A stretch of DNA of 64,000 nt from Acidobacteriota bacterium (GTDB taxonomy: Bacteria; Acidobacteriota; Terriglobia; Terriglobales; Acidobacteriaceae), in assembly GCA_021804965.1 (NCBI GenBank), contig JAJZGG010000002.1, positions 1 to 64,000 of the forward strand, in the 5' to 3' direction. Under the pieces are notes generated by a model that made no database searches, was not told the DNA's origin, and worked only from the letters and a program-made list of their open reading frames with translations. Position numbers and translations under genes: made by a program. Positions 37,682 to 44,782 of the stretch are shown here, piece after piece. Each line of letters begins with the position of its first letter. Positions within the stretch are counted from its first letter, which is position 1.

Positions 37682-38662
37682 ATGACCACACAACATTCTT
37701 TTGCACGGAAACGACTCGGAAACTCGGATCTTGAGCTGACGTCCATTGGCTTCGGCGCGTGGGCAATTGGCGGCGGGAACTGGGAGTTTGCCTGGGGACC
37801 GCAGGACGATGAAGCCTCCATTGCGGCGATTCATGCCGCGCTGGACACGGGAATCAACTGGATTGACACGGCTGCCGTCTACGGACTGGGCCACTCGGAA
37901 GTGATTGTGGGCCGCGCGGTGAAGGGCTTGAGCGAAAAGCCGCTGATCTTCACCAAGTGCTCGATGCGCTGGGATGGGGAACGGAAGATCTATCGCTCGC
38001 TGAAGGCTGCCAGCGTGGCGGAGGAGCTGGACCAGTCGCTGCGGCGATTGGGCGTGGAGACGATTGATCTCTACCAGATTCACTGGCCAAATCCGGAGAC
38101 GGAAATCGAAGAGGGCTGGGCGGAGCTGGCCCGGCAACAGAAGGCCGGCAAAATCCGCTGGATCGGTGTCTCCAACTTCAACGTGGACCAACTGAAGCGG
38201 GCACAGTCGATTGCTCCTGTCACCAGTCTTCAGCCGCCCTACTCCATGCTGCGCCCCGCCGTGGGCGAGTCCATCCTGCCCTACTGCCTGGAGCAGGGGA
38301 TTGGCGTCATCAACTACTCGCCCATGGTCAGCGGTCTGCTCACCGGGCGGATGACCGCAGAGCGCGTCGCTCAGATGCCGGCCGATGACTGGCGCCGCCG
38401 GGCGGTGGAGTTCAATGAGCCCAGACTGAGCCGGAATCTTCGTCTGGTGGAGCTTCTCCGCTCCATTGGCAAACCGCATGGAGTGGAACCCGGTGTGGTT
38501 GCCATCGCCTGGACGCTGCACAATCCGGCAGTGACTGCGGCGATTGTGGGTGGGCGCAGCCCGGAGCAGGTGAAGGGCGTGGCTCCGGCACTCAGCTTCC
38601 GCCTGCAGGACGAGGAGTATGCACAGATTCAGCGCTTTCTGGCAGAGAACCCTGTCGCTTGA
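37682..38662 (+). CDS. aldo/keto reductase
   Basis: NADPH-dependent TIM-barrel oxidoreductase. The catalytic tetrad is visible: Asp and Tyr in WIDTAAVYGLGHSE, Lys in LIFTKCSMRW and His in LYQIHWPNPE. The C-terminal NADPH-binding segment is AAIVGGRSPEQVKG. 326 residues, normal for the AKR11/YajO-like group. Initiates at ATG 37682, 64 bases after the aminopeptidase; the two may be co-transcribed and end at the terminator at 38678. Confidence 0.94.
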   Translation: MTTQHSFARKRLGNSDLELTSIGFGAWAIGGGNWEFAWGPQDDEASIAAIHAALDTGINWIDTAAVYGLGHSEVIVGRAVKGLSEKPLIFTKCSMRWDGERKIYRSLKAASVAEELDQSLRRLGVETIDLYQIHWPNPETEIEEGWAELARQQKAGKIRWIGVSNFNVDQLKRAQSIAPVTSLQPPYSMLRPAVGESILPYCLEQGIGVINYSPMVSGLLTGRMTAERVAQMPADDWRRRAVEFNEPRLSRNLRLVELLRSIGKPHGVEPGVVAIAWTLHNPAVTAAIVGGRSPEQVKGVAPALSFRLQDEEYAQIQRFLAENPVA

Positions 38663-38677
38663 ACTCGCAATTCATCA

Positions 38678-38719
38678 CAAAGAGCAACGCCCCAGCCTTG
38701 GCTGGGGCGTTGCTCTTTG
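38678..38719. terminator. long bidirectional terminator
   Basis: Perfect 18-bp stem: bases 38678-38695 (CAAAGAGCAACG...) pair with 38702-38719, six-base loop CCTTGG. A-tract and T-tract lie within the ends of the stem. It is between the convergent aldo/keto reductase and the 38738 gene. Confidence 0.88.
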
Positions 38720-38737
38720 CAGCGTGAGACGCGCGGA

Positions 38738-39265
38738 TTACATGGCAGCTACAAAGCTGGGCAGCTGCAGAGCGGCATGCTCCTGCATGATCCGGGTGAG
38801 GCGTGCAGCCATCAGGACGTAAGTTTCCGCAGCGCGCCAGGCATTGACGCGAACTCCGGCAGTGGCAGAGCTGACCGCATACTGCGCGATGGCCATCAGA
38901 ACACAAAGGCGAATCTGCATGGCATCGGTACGGATCGACTCAAGAAGCAGTGGATCAACGGGGTTGTCGGGGGAGGCGTGTTTCGCTGCATAATCCGCCA
39001 TCTCCAGCAGGACCCGGGCGTTCTGGTGCATGACCCACAGACCGAAAGGTCCGTTGACCTTGTCCCAGATGTCGTGGTGGGTGGCGGTAAGGCCCTCATT
39101 CCACAGCAGATGATCTGCCACGGTGTGAGCGCTCCAGTCCGTGCGAAGCTGGCAGAGAAGCTGATCCCAGCTCTTGATATTGCGGCGGCGCATGCTGCCC
39201 CGCCACTTGGCGAGATACAGCAGCAAGGCACCGAGGAAGATAACCTGAAGTAACGGCAGCAACAT
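38738..39265 (-). CDS. hypothetical protein with N-terminal membrane anchor
   Basis: 175 residues. Residues 1-20 (LLPLLQVIFLGALLLYLAKW) form a membrane anchor, and the rest is a cytoplasmic helical domain containing HTVADHLLWNEG, DKVNGPFGLWVMHQN and a C-terminal RLTRIMQEHAALQL. I do not recognise the family. ATG 39265 follows AGGGGA by seven bases. It begins 12 bases after the end of the next membrane-protein gene and probably forms an operon with it. Confidence 0.7.
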   Translation of the reverse strand: MLLPLLQVIFLGALLLYLAKWRGSMRRRNIKSWDQLLCQLRTDWSAHTVADHLLWNEGLTATHHDIWDKVNGPFGLWVMHQNARVLLEMADYAAKHASPDNPVDPLLLESIRTDAMQIRLCVLMAIAQYAVSSATAGVRVNAWRAAETYVLMAARLTRIMQEHAALQLPSFVAAM

Positions 39266-39276
39266 TACCAAATCCC

Positions 39277-40062
39277 CTAACGATGATTGTATTTGCCCGG
39301 TTTCTTCTTGACAGCAGTTTCAAGCGCAAGTCGATCCGCTTGAAGTGATCCTCCTATTGATACCAGAAAACGCATCATTTGTGGGCTGATTTTTCGAGCT
39401 TCAGGCTCTTTTTGCGCAAAACTGACCACCCAATAGGCCAGTGTACCAAGGTAACCAAACGAGGTTACCAGGTCGAGCCAGTGGTATTGCGGACCAACCG
39501 CCTGATGGGTGTGGAGTACCCATATCACCAGAGAAAGAATGGAATAAAAGCCTAGACCGGAAGCGATCTGGAGTTCGCGATCCCTCCAACCGATGGAAAG
39601 AAACTGACTGAAGGCTACAAGGGCAAGCAAAACTATAACTCGAAGCAAAGAAATAGTTTGTTGAATGATGACGAGTTCGTATCCGTGCGTGCTGAGTCCA
39701 GTTGGCACAGTAAATCCTGCCAAAGGCCAGCAAATCAAGCTTAGAACGACCAAAAGGCCCGGTACGAACCAGGCGACACCCTTTGGCAGAGATGTCCGAA
39801 TGGGACGAAGTACAGCCCAGCCAAGCTCCAACAGCACAAAAAACTGAAGTACGGAATCGATGGAAATTTCAACGATATAGTTCTTCAGATTGTCTTGATA
39901 TATCTGCGGAAATAACAAAAAACTGAGATCACTCAGGATCGTCCACAACAGATAGACGAAGAATGTGGGATATTTTCTCCACGATCTTCGCCAGAGCAGG
40001 ACGGAACAGACCAATATCTCACCGGCCACGCTTGCTATTACGGTCTGAACATCTTGAATCAT
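39277..40062 (-). CDS. seven-helix integral membrane protein of unknown function
   Basis: 261 residues from ATG 40062, with about seven hydrophobic helices, including FFVYLLWTILSDLSFLLF, FVPGLLVVLSLICWPLAGF, ISLLRVIVLLALVAFSQFL and FYSILSLVIWVLHTHQA. The tail is basic (KKKPGKYNHR). The DNA is clearly AT-richer than its neighbours and codon choice differs, suggesting transfer or relaxed selection. An alternative TTG 40116 with AGGA upstream would add 18 residues. Followed by the anchored protein at 38738. No enzymatic motif is visible. Confidence 0.75.
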   Translation of the reverse strand: MIQDVQTVIASVAGEILVCSVLLWRRSWRKYPTFFVYLLWTILSDLSFLLFPQIYQDNLKNYIVEISIDSVLQFFVLLELGWAVLRPIRTSLPKGVAWFVPGLLVVLSLICWPLAGFTVPTGLSTHGYELVIIQQTISLLRVIVLLALVAFSQFLSIGWRDRELQIASGLGFYSILSLVIWVLHTHQAVGPQYHWLDLVTSFGYLGTLAYWVVSFAQKEPEARKISPQMMRFLVSIGGSLQADRLALETAVKKKPGKYNHR

Positions 40063-40253
40063 GCTTGTAATACAAATACGACTTTGGCAGATCAGAAGTT
40101 CAATTGCTGTAGACAAATATCCTGATTCATATAGTCAACCACGCTACGACTATTGAATTGAGCATCAAGATATTAGGCGGAGCCGCGAGAATTAAAGCAC
40201 TTGCGGTGATCGTATCGAACCTCTGTGTGCAGCTAAAAATTTGATCGCTCGAG

Positions 40254-40433
40254 TTAGCCTTTAGTTGTCGGCAGAGGGGAAGGGATTCCGGGGCCGAAGT
40301 TGCTGGCAGCGAAGCCTTTGGTTGTCGGCAGAGGGGAAGGGATTCCAGGGCCGAAGCTCGGACTCGCGAAGGCGGCGGACGAGGTGAGGGTGAGGGCGGT
40401 GACGGCGGCGAGGTGAATGAGATTGAGCTTCAT
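40254..40433 (-). CDS. small secreted peptide with two near-identical 19-residue repeats
   Basis: 59-residue product from ATG 40433, preceded by CCAGGAGATC, an excellent ribosome site. Residues 1-23 form a textbook Sec signal peptide (MKLNLIHLAAVTALTLTSS, then AAFA with cleavage after Ala). The mature peptide of about 36 residues is two copies of FGPGIPSPLPTTKG, joined by FAASN. It is Pro/Gly-rich, has no Cys and ends in Lys-Gly. The two copies are nearly identical in DNA as well. I know no family with this motif. The dyad GTTTGGCG/CGCCAAAC (40467-40485) lies just upstream. It could be a signalling peptide, a surface or matrix peptide or a bacteriocin-like molecule; none is proven. Confidence 0.75.
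   Translation of the reverse strand: MKLNLIHLAAVTALTLTSSAAFASPSFGPGIPSPLPTTKGFAASNFGPGIPSPLPTTKG
40257..40358 (-). repeat. 57-bp period tandem repeat inside the secreted-peptide gene
   Basis: Bases 40257-40301 and 40314-40358 are the same 45 bases apart from about three differences, offset by 57 (19 codons). The second and third changes include silent positions, consistent with selection on the encoded repeat or with recent duplication. Confidence 0.85.
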
Positions 40434-40466
40434 GGGGTGATCTCCTGGATCGAAAAGAATGTCAGT

Positions 40467-40532
40467 GTTTGGCGGTGCGCCAAACTAAGGCAAGGGTAAC
40501 CCAAAAGTGGTAACCAGAATGATGCTTTTTGG
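40467..40532. promoter_or_regulatory. dyad and repeated boxes between the secreted peptide and the ATP-grasp-like gene
   Basis: Divergent control region. GTTTGGCG-GTG-CGCCAAAC is a perfect dyad (40467-40485). GGTAACC occurs twice as a direct repeat 14 bases apart (40495-40501 and 40509-40515), and ACCCAAAAGT lies between (40499-40508). The same decamer recurs inverted upstream of the PilZ gene at 42051-42060. CTTTTTGGT follows at 40525. Candidate binding sites; regulator unknown. Confidence 0.45.
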
Positions 40533-40687
40533 TAATTTTTTTCGTGTTGAGAGTTTGGTTACGGGTTGTTTTCAAGGGCTAAATTCGGTTTTCATGGGAT
40601 GCATTCGGAGGCTGGTCGCGGACGTGTGGAGTGAGCCTTCGGGTACTCTGGCAGGAAGCGGCTTTCTGGTGCCGGTATGGGGGACGG

Positions 40688-42004
40688 ATGATCGAGCAGC
40701 TTCGTAGGGAATTCCTCGCGGGCTTTCACTTGGAGGCCTATCAGGAACTTCTGGTTGAACTGGAACGGACCTGCGGTACGCTCATTCGCTTTCGCGTGGC
40801 CGAGACGCCGGTCTTTTTCCCGGCGAGTCTGCTGGAGAATCTGGCGGAGACCGGGCGGGAGTTGACCGAGCGCCTGCTGGCCAGCCAAACCTATCTTGCC
40901 GCTGCCGAGCAGGAGATTCCTCCGGGATATCGGGTTGCAGGCCGGTCCTCGCATCCGAACTTTATGACGGCAGATTTTGCGCTGGTGCGTGGGAGATCGG
41001 GAGAACTGGAGCCAAGGCTGGTGGAGCTGCAGGCTTTCCCCTCGGTGTTTGGCTATCAGGCGGAGCTGGCAAAGGGCTATCGGCGGGCATTTGGACTGGA
41101 TCCGAATCTCGAGATCTTTCTGAGCGGACTGACCGAGGATGGCTATTGGAATCTGCTGCGGGAGACGATTGTTGGCCGGCATGATCCTTCCGAGGTTGTG
41201 CTGACGGAGGTGGATCCTGAGAACCAGAAGACACTGCCGGATTTCCGGGTAACGGCCCATCGACTGGGCATTGCTGTGGTGGACATCACGCGACTGGAGG
41301 CGGTCGGCAGGCGCCTGGCCTATCGCGATGCCAGTGGGCGCCAAGTCCTGATTCGTCGCATTTACAACCGGGCGATCGCCGATGAGATGATGGCGCGGCA
41401 GATTCGGCCGGGTGTGGATCTGGAGGCGGAATGGGATGTGGAGTGGGCCGGGCATCCGAACTGGTACTTCCGCGTGAGCAAGTTTGCGCTGCCCTGGCTG
41501 AGCGGAACGGTGAGCGGCGACGTCAAGGCGCATGCCTGCGTGCCGCCGGCAGCATTTCTGGATGATTTTCTGGAGGGTGCAGGATATCTGGCGCTGCAGC
41601 AGGCGGGTGTGCCCCTGCCGGAACTGACCCAATCTGAGACAGTATTTGAGCATCTGCTGCTGAAGCCGCTCTATTCCTTCGCCGGAAAGGGAATTGTCTT
41701 TTCGCCGACTCTTGCCGAATTGCAATCCATTTCTCCGAAGGAGCGCAGGCAATATCTGGTGCAGCAGAGGATGCAGTTTGAGCCGACGGTGGAAACGCCC
41801 GCGGGGAGAACGCAGGCGGAAATCCGCATTCTGTATGCCTGGCCGGAGGATGGAGCCATGACTGCGGCGATCAGTCTGGTGCGCCTGGGTCGAGGCCGGA
41901 TGATGGGCGTGGATCACAACCGGGACCTGGAATGGGTGGGAGCATCGGCGGCTTTTGGGGTCCGCAATGCGCAAAAACTTGAAAAAAGTACACCTTTTCG
42001 GTAG
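40688..42004 (+). CDS. ATP-grasp-like protein of unknown function
   Basis: 438 residues from ATG 40688 (the frame extends to 40631 without support). No signal peptide. The C-terminal half carries LLKPLYSFAGKGIVF, which looks like the phosphate-binding strand-loop of ATP-grasp ligases, then YLVQQRMQFEPTVET and a basic IRILYAWPEDG segment. The N-terminal half contains RLVELQAFPSVFGYQAELAKGY and GYWNLLRETIVGRHDPSEVVL. It may activate a carboxylate and ligate it to an amine, as ATP-grasp enzymes do, but the acceptor is unknown. The adjacent divergent secreted peptide, ending in Lys-Gly, is a conceivable but unproven substrate. Confidence 0.72.
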   Translation: MIEQLRREFLAGFHLEAYQELLVELERTCGTLIRFRVAETPVFFPASLLENLAETGRELTERLLASQTYLAAAEQEIPPGYRVAGRSSHPNFMTADFALVRGRSGELEPRLVELQAFPSVFGYQAELAKGYRRAFGLDPNLEIFLSGLTEDGYWNLLRETIVGRHDPSEVVLTEVDPENQKTLPDFRVTAHRLGIAVVDITRLEAVGRRLAYRDASGRQVLIRRIYNRAIADEMMARQIRPGVDLEAEWDVEWAGHPNWYFRVSKFALPWLSGTVSGDVKAHACVPPAAFLDDFLEGAGYLALQQAGVPLPELTQSETVFEHLLLKPLYSFAGKGIVFSPTLAELQSISPKERRQYLVQQRMQFEPTVETPAGRTQAEIRILYAWPEDGAMTAAISLVRLGRGRMMGVDHNRDLEWVGASAAFGVRNAQKLEKSTPFR

Positions 42005-42011
42005 GCAGATA

Positions 42012-42097
42012 CCCCAAAAGGATGATTGTTTTCGGTACCTTGGATACAGTACTTTTGGGTTGATGCAGAAACTTTGGTTTTCTCGCAGCGACCAAAG
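42012..42097. promoter_or_regulatory. nested inverted CCAAAAG-type boxes upstream of the PilZ-regulator pair
   Basis: CCCAAAAG (42013-42020) is inverted as CTTTTGGG (42052-42059); CTTTGGT (42072-42078) is inverted as ACCAAAG (42091-42097). GATACAGT occurs at both ends of the second pair. The exact decamer ACCCAAAAGT, here inverted at 42051-42060, is also at 40499-40508. A regulator-binding array is likely. Confidence 0.45.
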
Positions 42098-42138
42098 GGT
42101 TCGATACAGTGTCTCCTAGGAGGCGCTGACGGGATTCT

Positions 42139-42498
42139 ATGGACGAATCAAAACCATGGTTCAAGGACGTGTTAAAGATTGCGCAACCGGAAAAAAGCCC
42201 GGGTGTGCGATCGGCGGTACGGTTTCCGTTGCAGCTTACAGCCATTCTTACCGTGAATGGGCGAGAGCTGGAAGCGAAGACGGAGAATGTATCGGCAAAT
42301 GGAATTTCCCTATGGATCGCTGAACGCGTGATGCCGGGGCAGGAAATTCGATTCCAGCTGAAGATGCAGGGCGACGTACTGGGGACAACGAGGGATGTTC
42401 TTGTGACCTGTGAGGGACGTGTGGTTCGCTGTGAGGCGGTGGACGACGCATTTCAGGTGGCAGCCACAATCGATGCGTATCAGTTTTCCGAACCCTAG
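42139..42498 (+). CDS. PilZ domain protein
   Basis: 119 residues, single PilZ domain, the usual c-di-GMP receiver. The two ligand motifs are visible: RSAVRF (RxxxR) near residue 25 and ENVSANGISL (N/DxSxxG) near residue 49. The beta-barrel continues to the C-terminus. A strong ribosome site (AGGAGG) precedes ATG 42139. The next gene, a LuxR-type regulator, begins 28 bases later, suggesting that c-di-GMP binding and transcription control are linked. Confidence 0.9.
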   Translation: MDESKPWFKDVLKIAQPEKSPGVRSAVRFPLQLTAILTVNGRELEAKTENVSANGISLWIAERVMPGQEIRFQLKMQGDVLGTTRDVLVTCEGRVVRCEAVDDAFQVAATIDAYQFSEP

Positions 42499-42526
42499 CG
42501 TGGAGAATCCGGTGACGGGGCAGACA

Positions 42527-43267
42527 ATGACAGCAAAGAAAAAGAACGAAGGGATCGAGCCGGAAGATGTGGCCGGCGCGAATCCGAATGCGATTCGCAT
42601 CATTCTTGCAGACTCACAGGCGATTTATCGCGTGGGCATCCGCAAGATTTTTGCGCTGGAAGATGATCTGCGTGTGGTTGCCCAGGCAGATACGATGGAC
42701 AATCTCTATGCTGCGGTGGAGCGTTTCCCCAGCGATGTGCTGCTGATGGAGGCTGGCCTGCTGACGGGCACCACGGATGCCATTCCCAGGCTGCTGCAGA
42801 TTGCCCCTGAGCTGAAGATCATTGTGCAGGCCTCGCAGTCGGACGAACAGGGAACCGTGGAGATGTATCGTCGCGGGGTGCGTGGAGTGATCTCCCGCGC
42901 CATCTCTCCCGATCTGCTGGTCAAGTGTGTGCGCAAGATTGCCCACGGGGAGACGTGGATCGACAATCAGTCCGTCAACCTCGTGATTGAAGCCTATCGC
43001 TCCCAGGCCCAGTCGCTCGTGCATCCGAAGTCGCAAACCAAGCTGACGGCCAAGGAGATCACGATCATCACAGGAATTACGCAGGGCAAGCGCAATAAAG
43101 AGATTGCCTATATGCTGGGAACCTCCGACCAGGTGGTGAAGAATTATCTACGCAAAATCTATGACAAGCTCGGCGTCTCGGACCGGCTGGAGCTGGCGCT
43201 CTATTGTCTGCACAATAAAATTATTCCCAATGATGACGCCAGCGAGTCGCGAAGCGCATCCGCATAG
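42527..43267 (+). CDS. LuxR/NarL-family regulator with a degenerate receiver domain
   Basis: 246 residues. N-terminal tail, receiver-like domain (about residues 22-140) and C-terminal LuxR helix-turn-helix (KLTAKEITIITGITQGKRNKEIAYML, core NKEIAYMLGTSDQVVKNYL). The receiver lacks the key residues: the phospho-acceptor Asp position is Glu (VLLMEAGLL), one of the acidic pair is Ser (ILADSQAI), and the conserved Lys is Arg (GVISRAI). It is therefore unlikely to be phosphorylated in the normal way and may be constitutive or respond to another signal. ATG 42527 follows GACGGGG; GTG 42512 with GGAG is an alternative. Probably co-transcribed with the PilZ gene. Confidence 0.9.
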   Translation: MTAKKKNEGIEPEDVAGANPNAIRIILADSQAIYRVGIRKIFALEDDLRVVAQADTMDNLYAAVERFPSDVLLMEAGLLTGTTDAIPRLLQIAPELKIIVQASQSDEQGTVEMYRRGVRGVISRAISPDLLVKCVRKIAHGETWIDNQSVNLVIEAYRSQAQSLVHPKSQTKLTAKEITIITGITQGKRNKEIAYMLGTSDQVVKNYLRKIYDKLGVSDRLELALYCLHNKIIPNDDASESRSASA

Positions 43268-43274
43268 CACTCAT

Positions 43275-43305
43275 TCCCATGGAAACTCTATCTATCTCCG
43301 TGGGA
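43275..43305. terminator. possible terminator hairpin after the LuxR-type regulator
   Basis: TCCCATGG (43275-43282) pairs with CCGTGGGA (43298-43305), 8 bp including one G-T pair, 15-base loop. It lies between convergent genes with no T-tract. Weak. Confidence 0.3.
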
Positions 43306-43387
43306 TTACGCTGCAATGAACCGTAAGAAATAGAGCGGATTCTCTCCGGAAGCTGCACCCGTTCGAATCCGTCGCGATGGTGCCGCG

Positions 43388-43867
43388 TCAACTCTGGTCG
43401 CCGGGAGTGTTCGCAGGCACCAGAATCTTCTGTAAAAGCTGATTCAATTCCCGCATCTGCTCGGCGGTGAGGGAGTTCAGCAGTCGCCTTGGTGCCTCAA
43501 ACACGATCGGATCCAGCGACTGAAGGAGTTCCAGCCCCTGGGCCGTGATGCAGGTCCAGACGACGCGACGGTCGGCGGCATCCCGATGCTGTTGCACCAG
43601 TTTGCGGGACTGCAGCCGTGCCAGCAGGCGAGTGATATCCGGGACGGAAGTGATCATGCTGCGACCGATGGCTGAGCAGGTAAGTCCGGATGGGCCGGCT
43701 CCGCGCAGAATGCGCAGCACGTTGTACTGGGGATGGGTGAGGGCAAACGGACGCAATATCTGGTGAAAGGCGCGGTCCAGTTGATCGGAGACGCGGAGAA
43801 GACGCAGAAACAACTCGGTCTGGGGATTCGGATAGCGAGTTGTGAGAGGCGTTTCTGGTTGGCGCAT
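43388..43867 (-). CDS. MarR family transcriptional regulator
   Basis: 159-residue winged-helix repressor. The core motif is HPQYNVLRILRGAGPSGLTCSAI followed by the recognition region SVPDITRLLARLQSRKLV and the wing DAADRRVVWTCITAQGLELL (DxRxxxxxLT-type). ATG 43867 has AGGATCC upstream; the longer frame to 44020 is not supported. It starts 158 bases after the yceI stop in the same direction; YceI-MarR pairs are common, so it may control yceI. Confidence 0.92.
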   Translation of the reverse strand: MRQPETPLTTRYPNPQTELFLRLLRVSDQLDRAFHQILRPFALTHPQYNVLRILRGAGPSGLTCSAIGRSMITSVPDITRLLARLQSRKLVQQHRDAADRRVVWTCITAQGLELLQSLDPIVFEAPRRLLNSLTAEQMRELNQLLQKILVPANTPGDQS

Positions 43868-44025
43868 CGGAGGATCCTGAACTGGCCTTGTCCGGAACGG
43901 ATGCGACAGCGTGACCATCCGCAGTGAATTTGCATTTGCCGGAGGCTCATCTTCCGACAGAGGAAGCAGAGCCTCCCGGCAGGGTGGATTCCGCCGGGCG
44001 ACAGATCCGCCCGGCAGCATCGGAG

Positions 44026-44601
44026 TTACTGCTGTGCGACGTCGAGATCGATTTCGATCGAAACGTTGTCGCCCAGAATGGCAGCCGGGAAGCTGGTGCC
44101 AATGCCCCAGTCCTGGCGGCGAATCGTCGTGGTGGCCGAGAAGCCGACGTGCTGCTTCTTGTCCATGCCGGTCACCGGAGCCGTCGGTCCCACAACATTG
44201 AGCACGACAGGCTTGGTGACGCCGCGCAGAGTGAGATTGCCGGTGACGGTCATGCCATCGGCCGACTTGACGACCTTGGTGCTCTGGAAGGTGGCGGTGG
44301 TGTACTTGCTGACATCGAAGAATGCATCGGTCTTCAGATGGTTGTCGCGTGCGGTCTCGCCGGTGTCCACGCCTGCAACGTCGATGGTTGCGGTGACGGT
44401 GGACTTGGCGATGTCGGCTGCGTCATAGACAACGGTGGCATTGACGGCACCGAAGCGGCCATGCACGTTGGTCAGCGACATGTGCTTGATGGCGAAATCC
44501 ACCTCCGAGTGGACCGGATCGGACTTCCAGGTGGTGGTTTGGGCAAGAGCCAGTGGTGCGGCAAGGACCAGAGCCAGGGCGGCGGTGAGGCTGCGTTTCA
44601 T
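44026..44601 (-). CDS. secreted YceI-family isoprenoid/lipid-binding protein
   Basis: 191 residues with a clear signal peptide (KRSLTAALALVLAAPLALAQ). The mature part is the YceI lipocalin-like barrel: KSDPVHSEVDFAIKHMSLTNVHG (core HSEVDFAIKHM), AKSTVTATIDVAGVDTG, GNLTLRGVTKPVVLNV, ending RQDWGIGT...EIDLDVAQQ. Family members bind long-chain isoprenoids in the periplasm. ATG 44601 is the only sensible start. Followed by marR. Confidence 0.93.
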   Translation of the reverse strand: MKRSLTAALALVLAAPLALAQTTTWKSDPVHSEVDFAIKHMSLTNVHGRFGAVNATVVYDAADIAKSTVTATIDVAGVDTGETARDNHLKTDAFFDVSKYTTATFQSTKVVKSADGMTVTGNLTLRGVTKPVVLNVVGPTAPVTGMDKKQHVGFSATTTIRRQDWGIGTSFPAAILGDNVSIEIDLDVAQQ

Positions 44602-44685
44602 GTGCTTCCTTTCAATTCAAACGGGAGATGCGATTCCCGGGCCCGGATTTGGAAGAGCAGGGATCGTCTGTACATGGGATGCAGG

Positions 44686-44706
44686 GAGTAAAGTACTCGT
44701 TGCAAC
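44686..44706. promoter_or_regulatory. paired palindromes in the yceI/MFS divergent region
   Basis: GAGTA-AAG-TACTC (44686-44698) is followed directly by the perfect octamer palindrome GTTGCAAC (44699-44706). They sit between the divergent yceI and MFS genes and could be MarR-type operators. Sequence symmetry only. Confidence 0.35.
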
Positions 44707-44782
44707 AAATAAATATCTTTTTTGCGCACTGTCGATGGGGAGCCGCTTCCGGTGAGCGAGACCATGGCGCAGGAAGGGACGG

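Noticed and set aside
40257-40358. 57-bp repeats as a CRISPR-like array
   Set aside because: Only two units, lying wholly inside a signal-peptide-bearing coding frame, with no cas genes.
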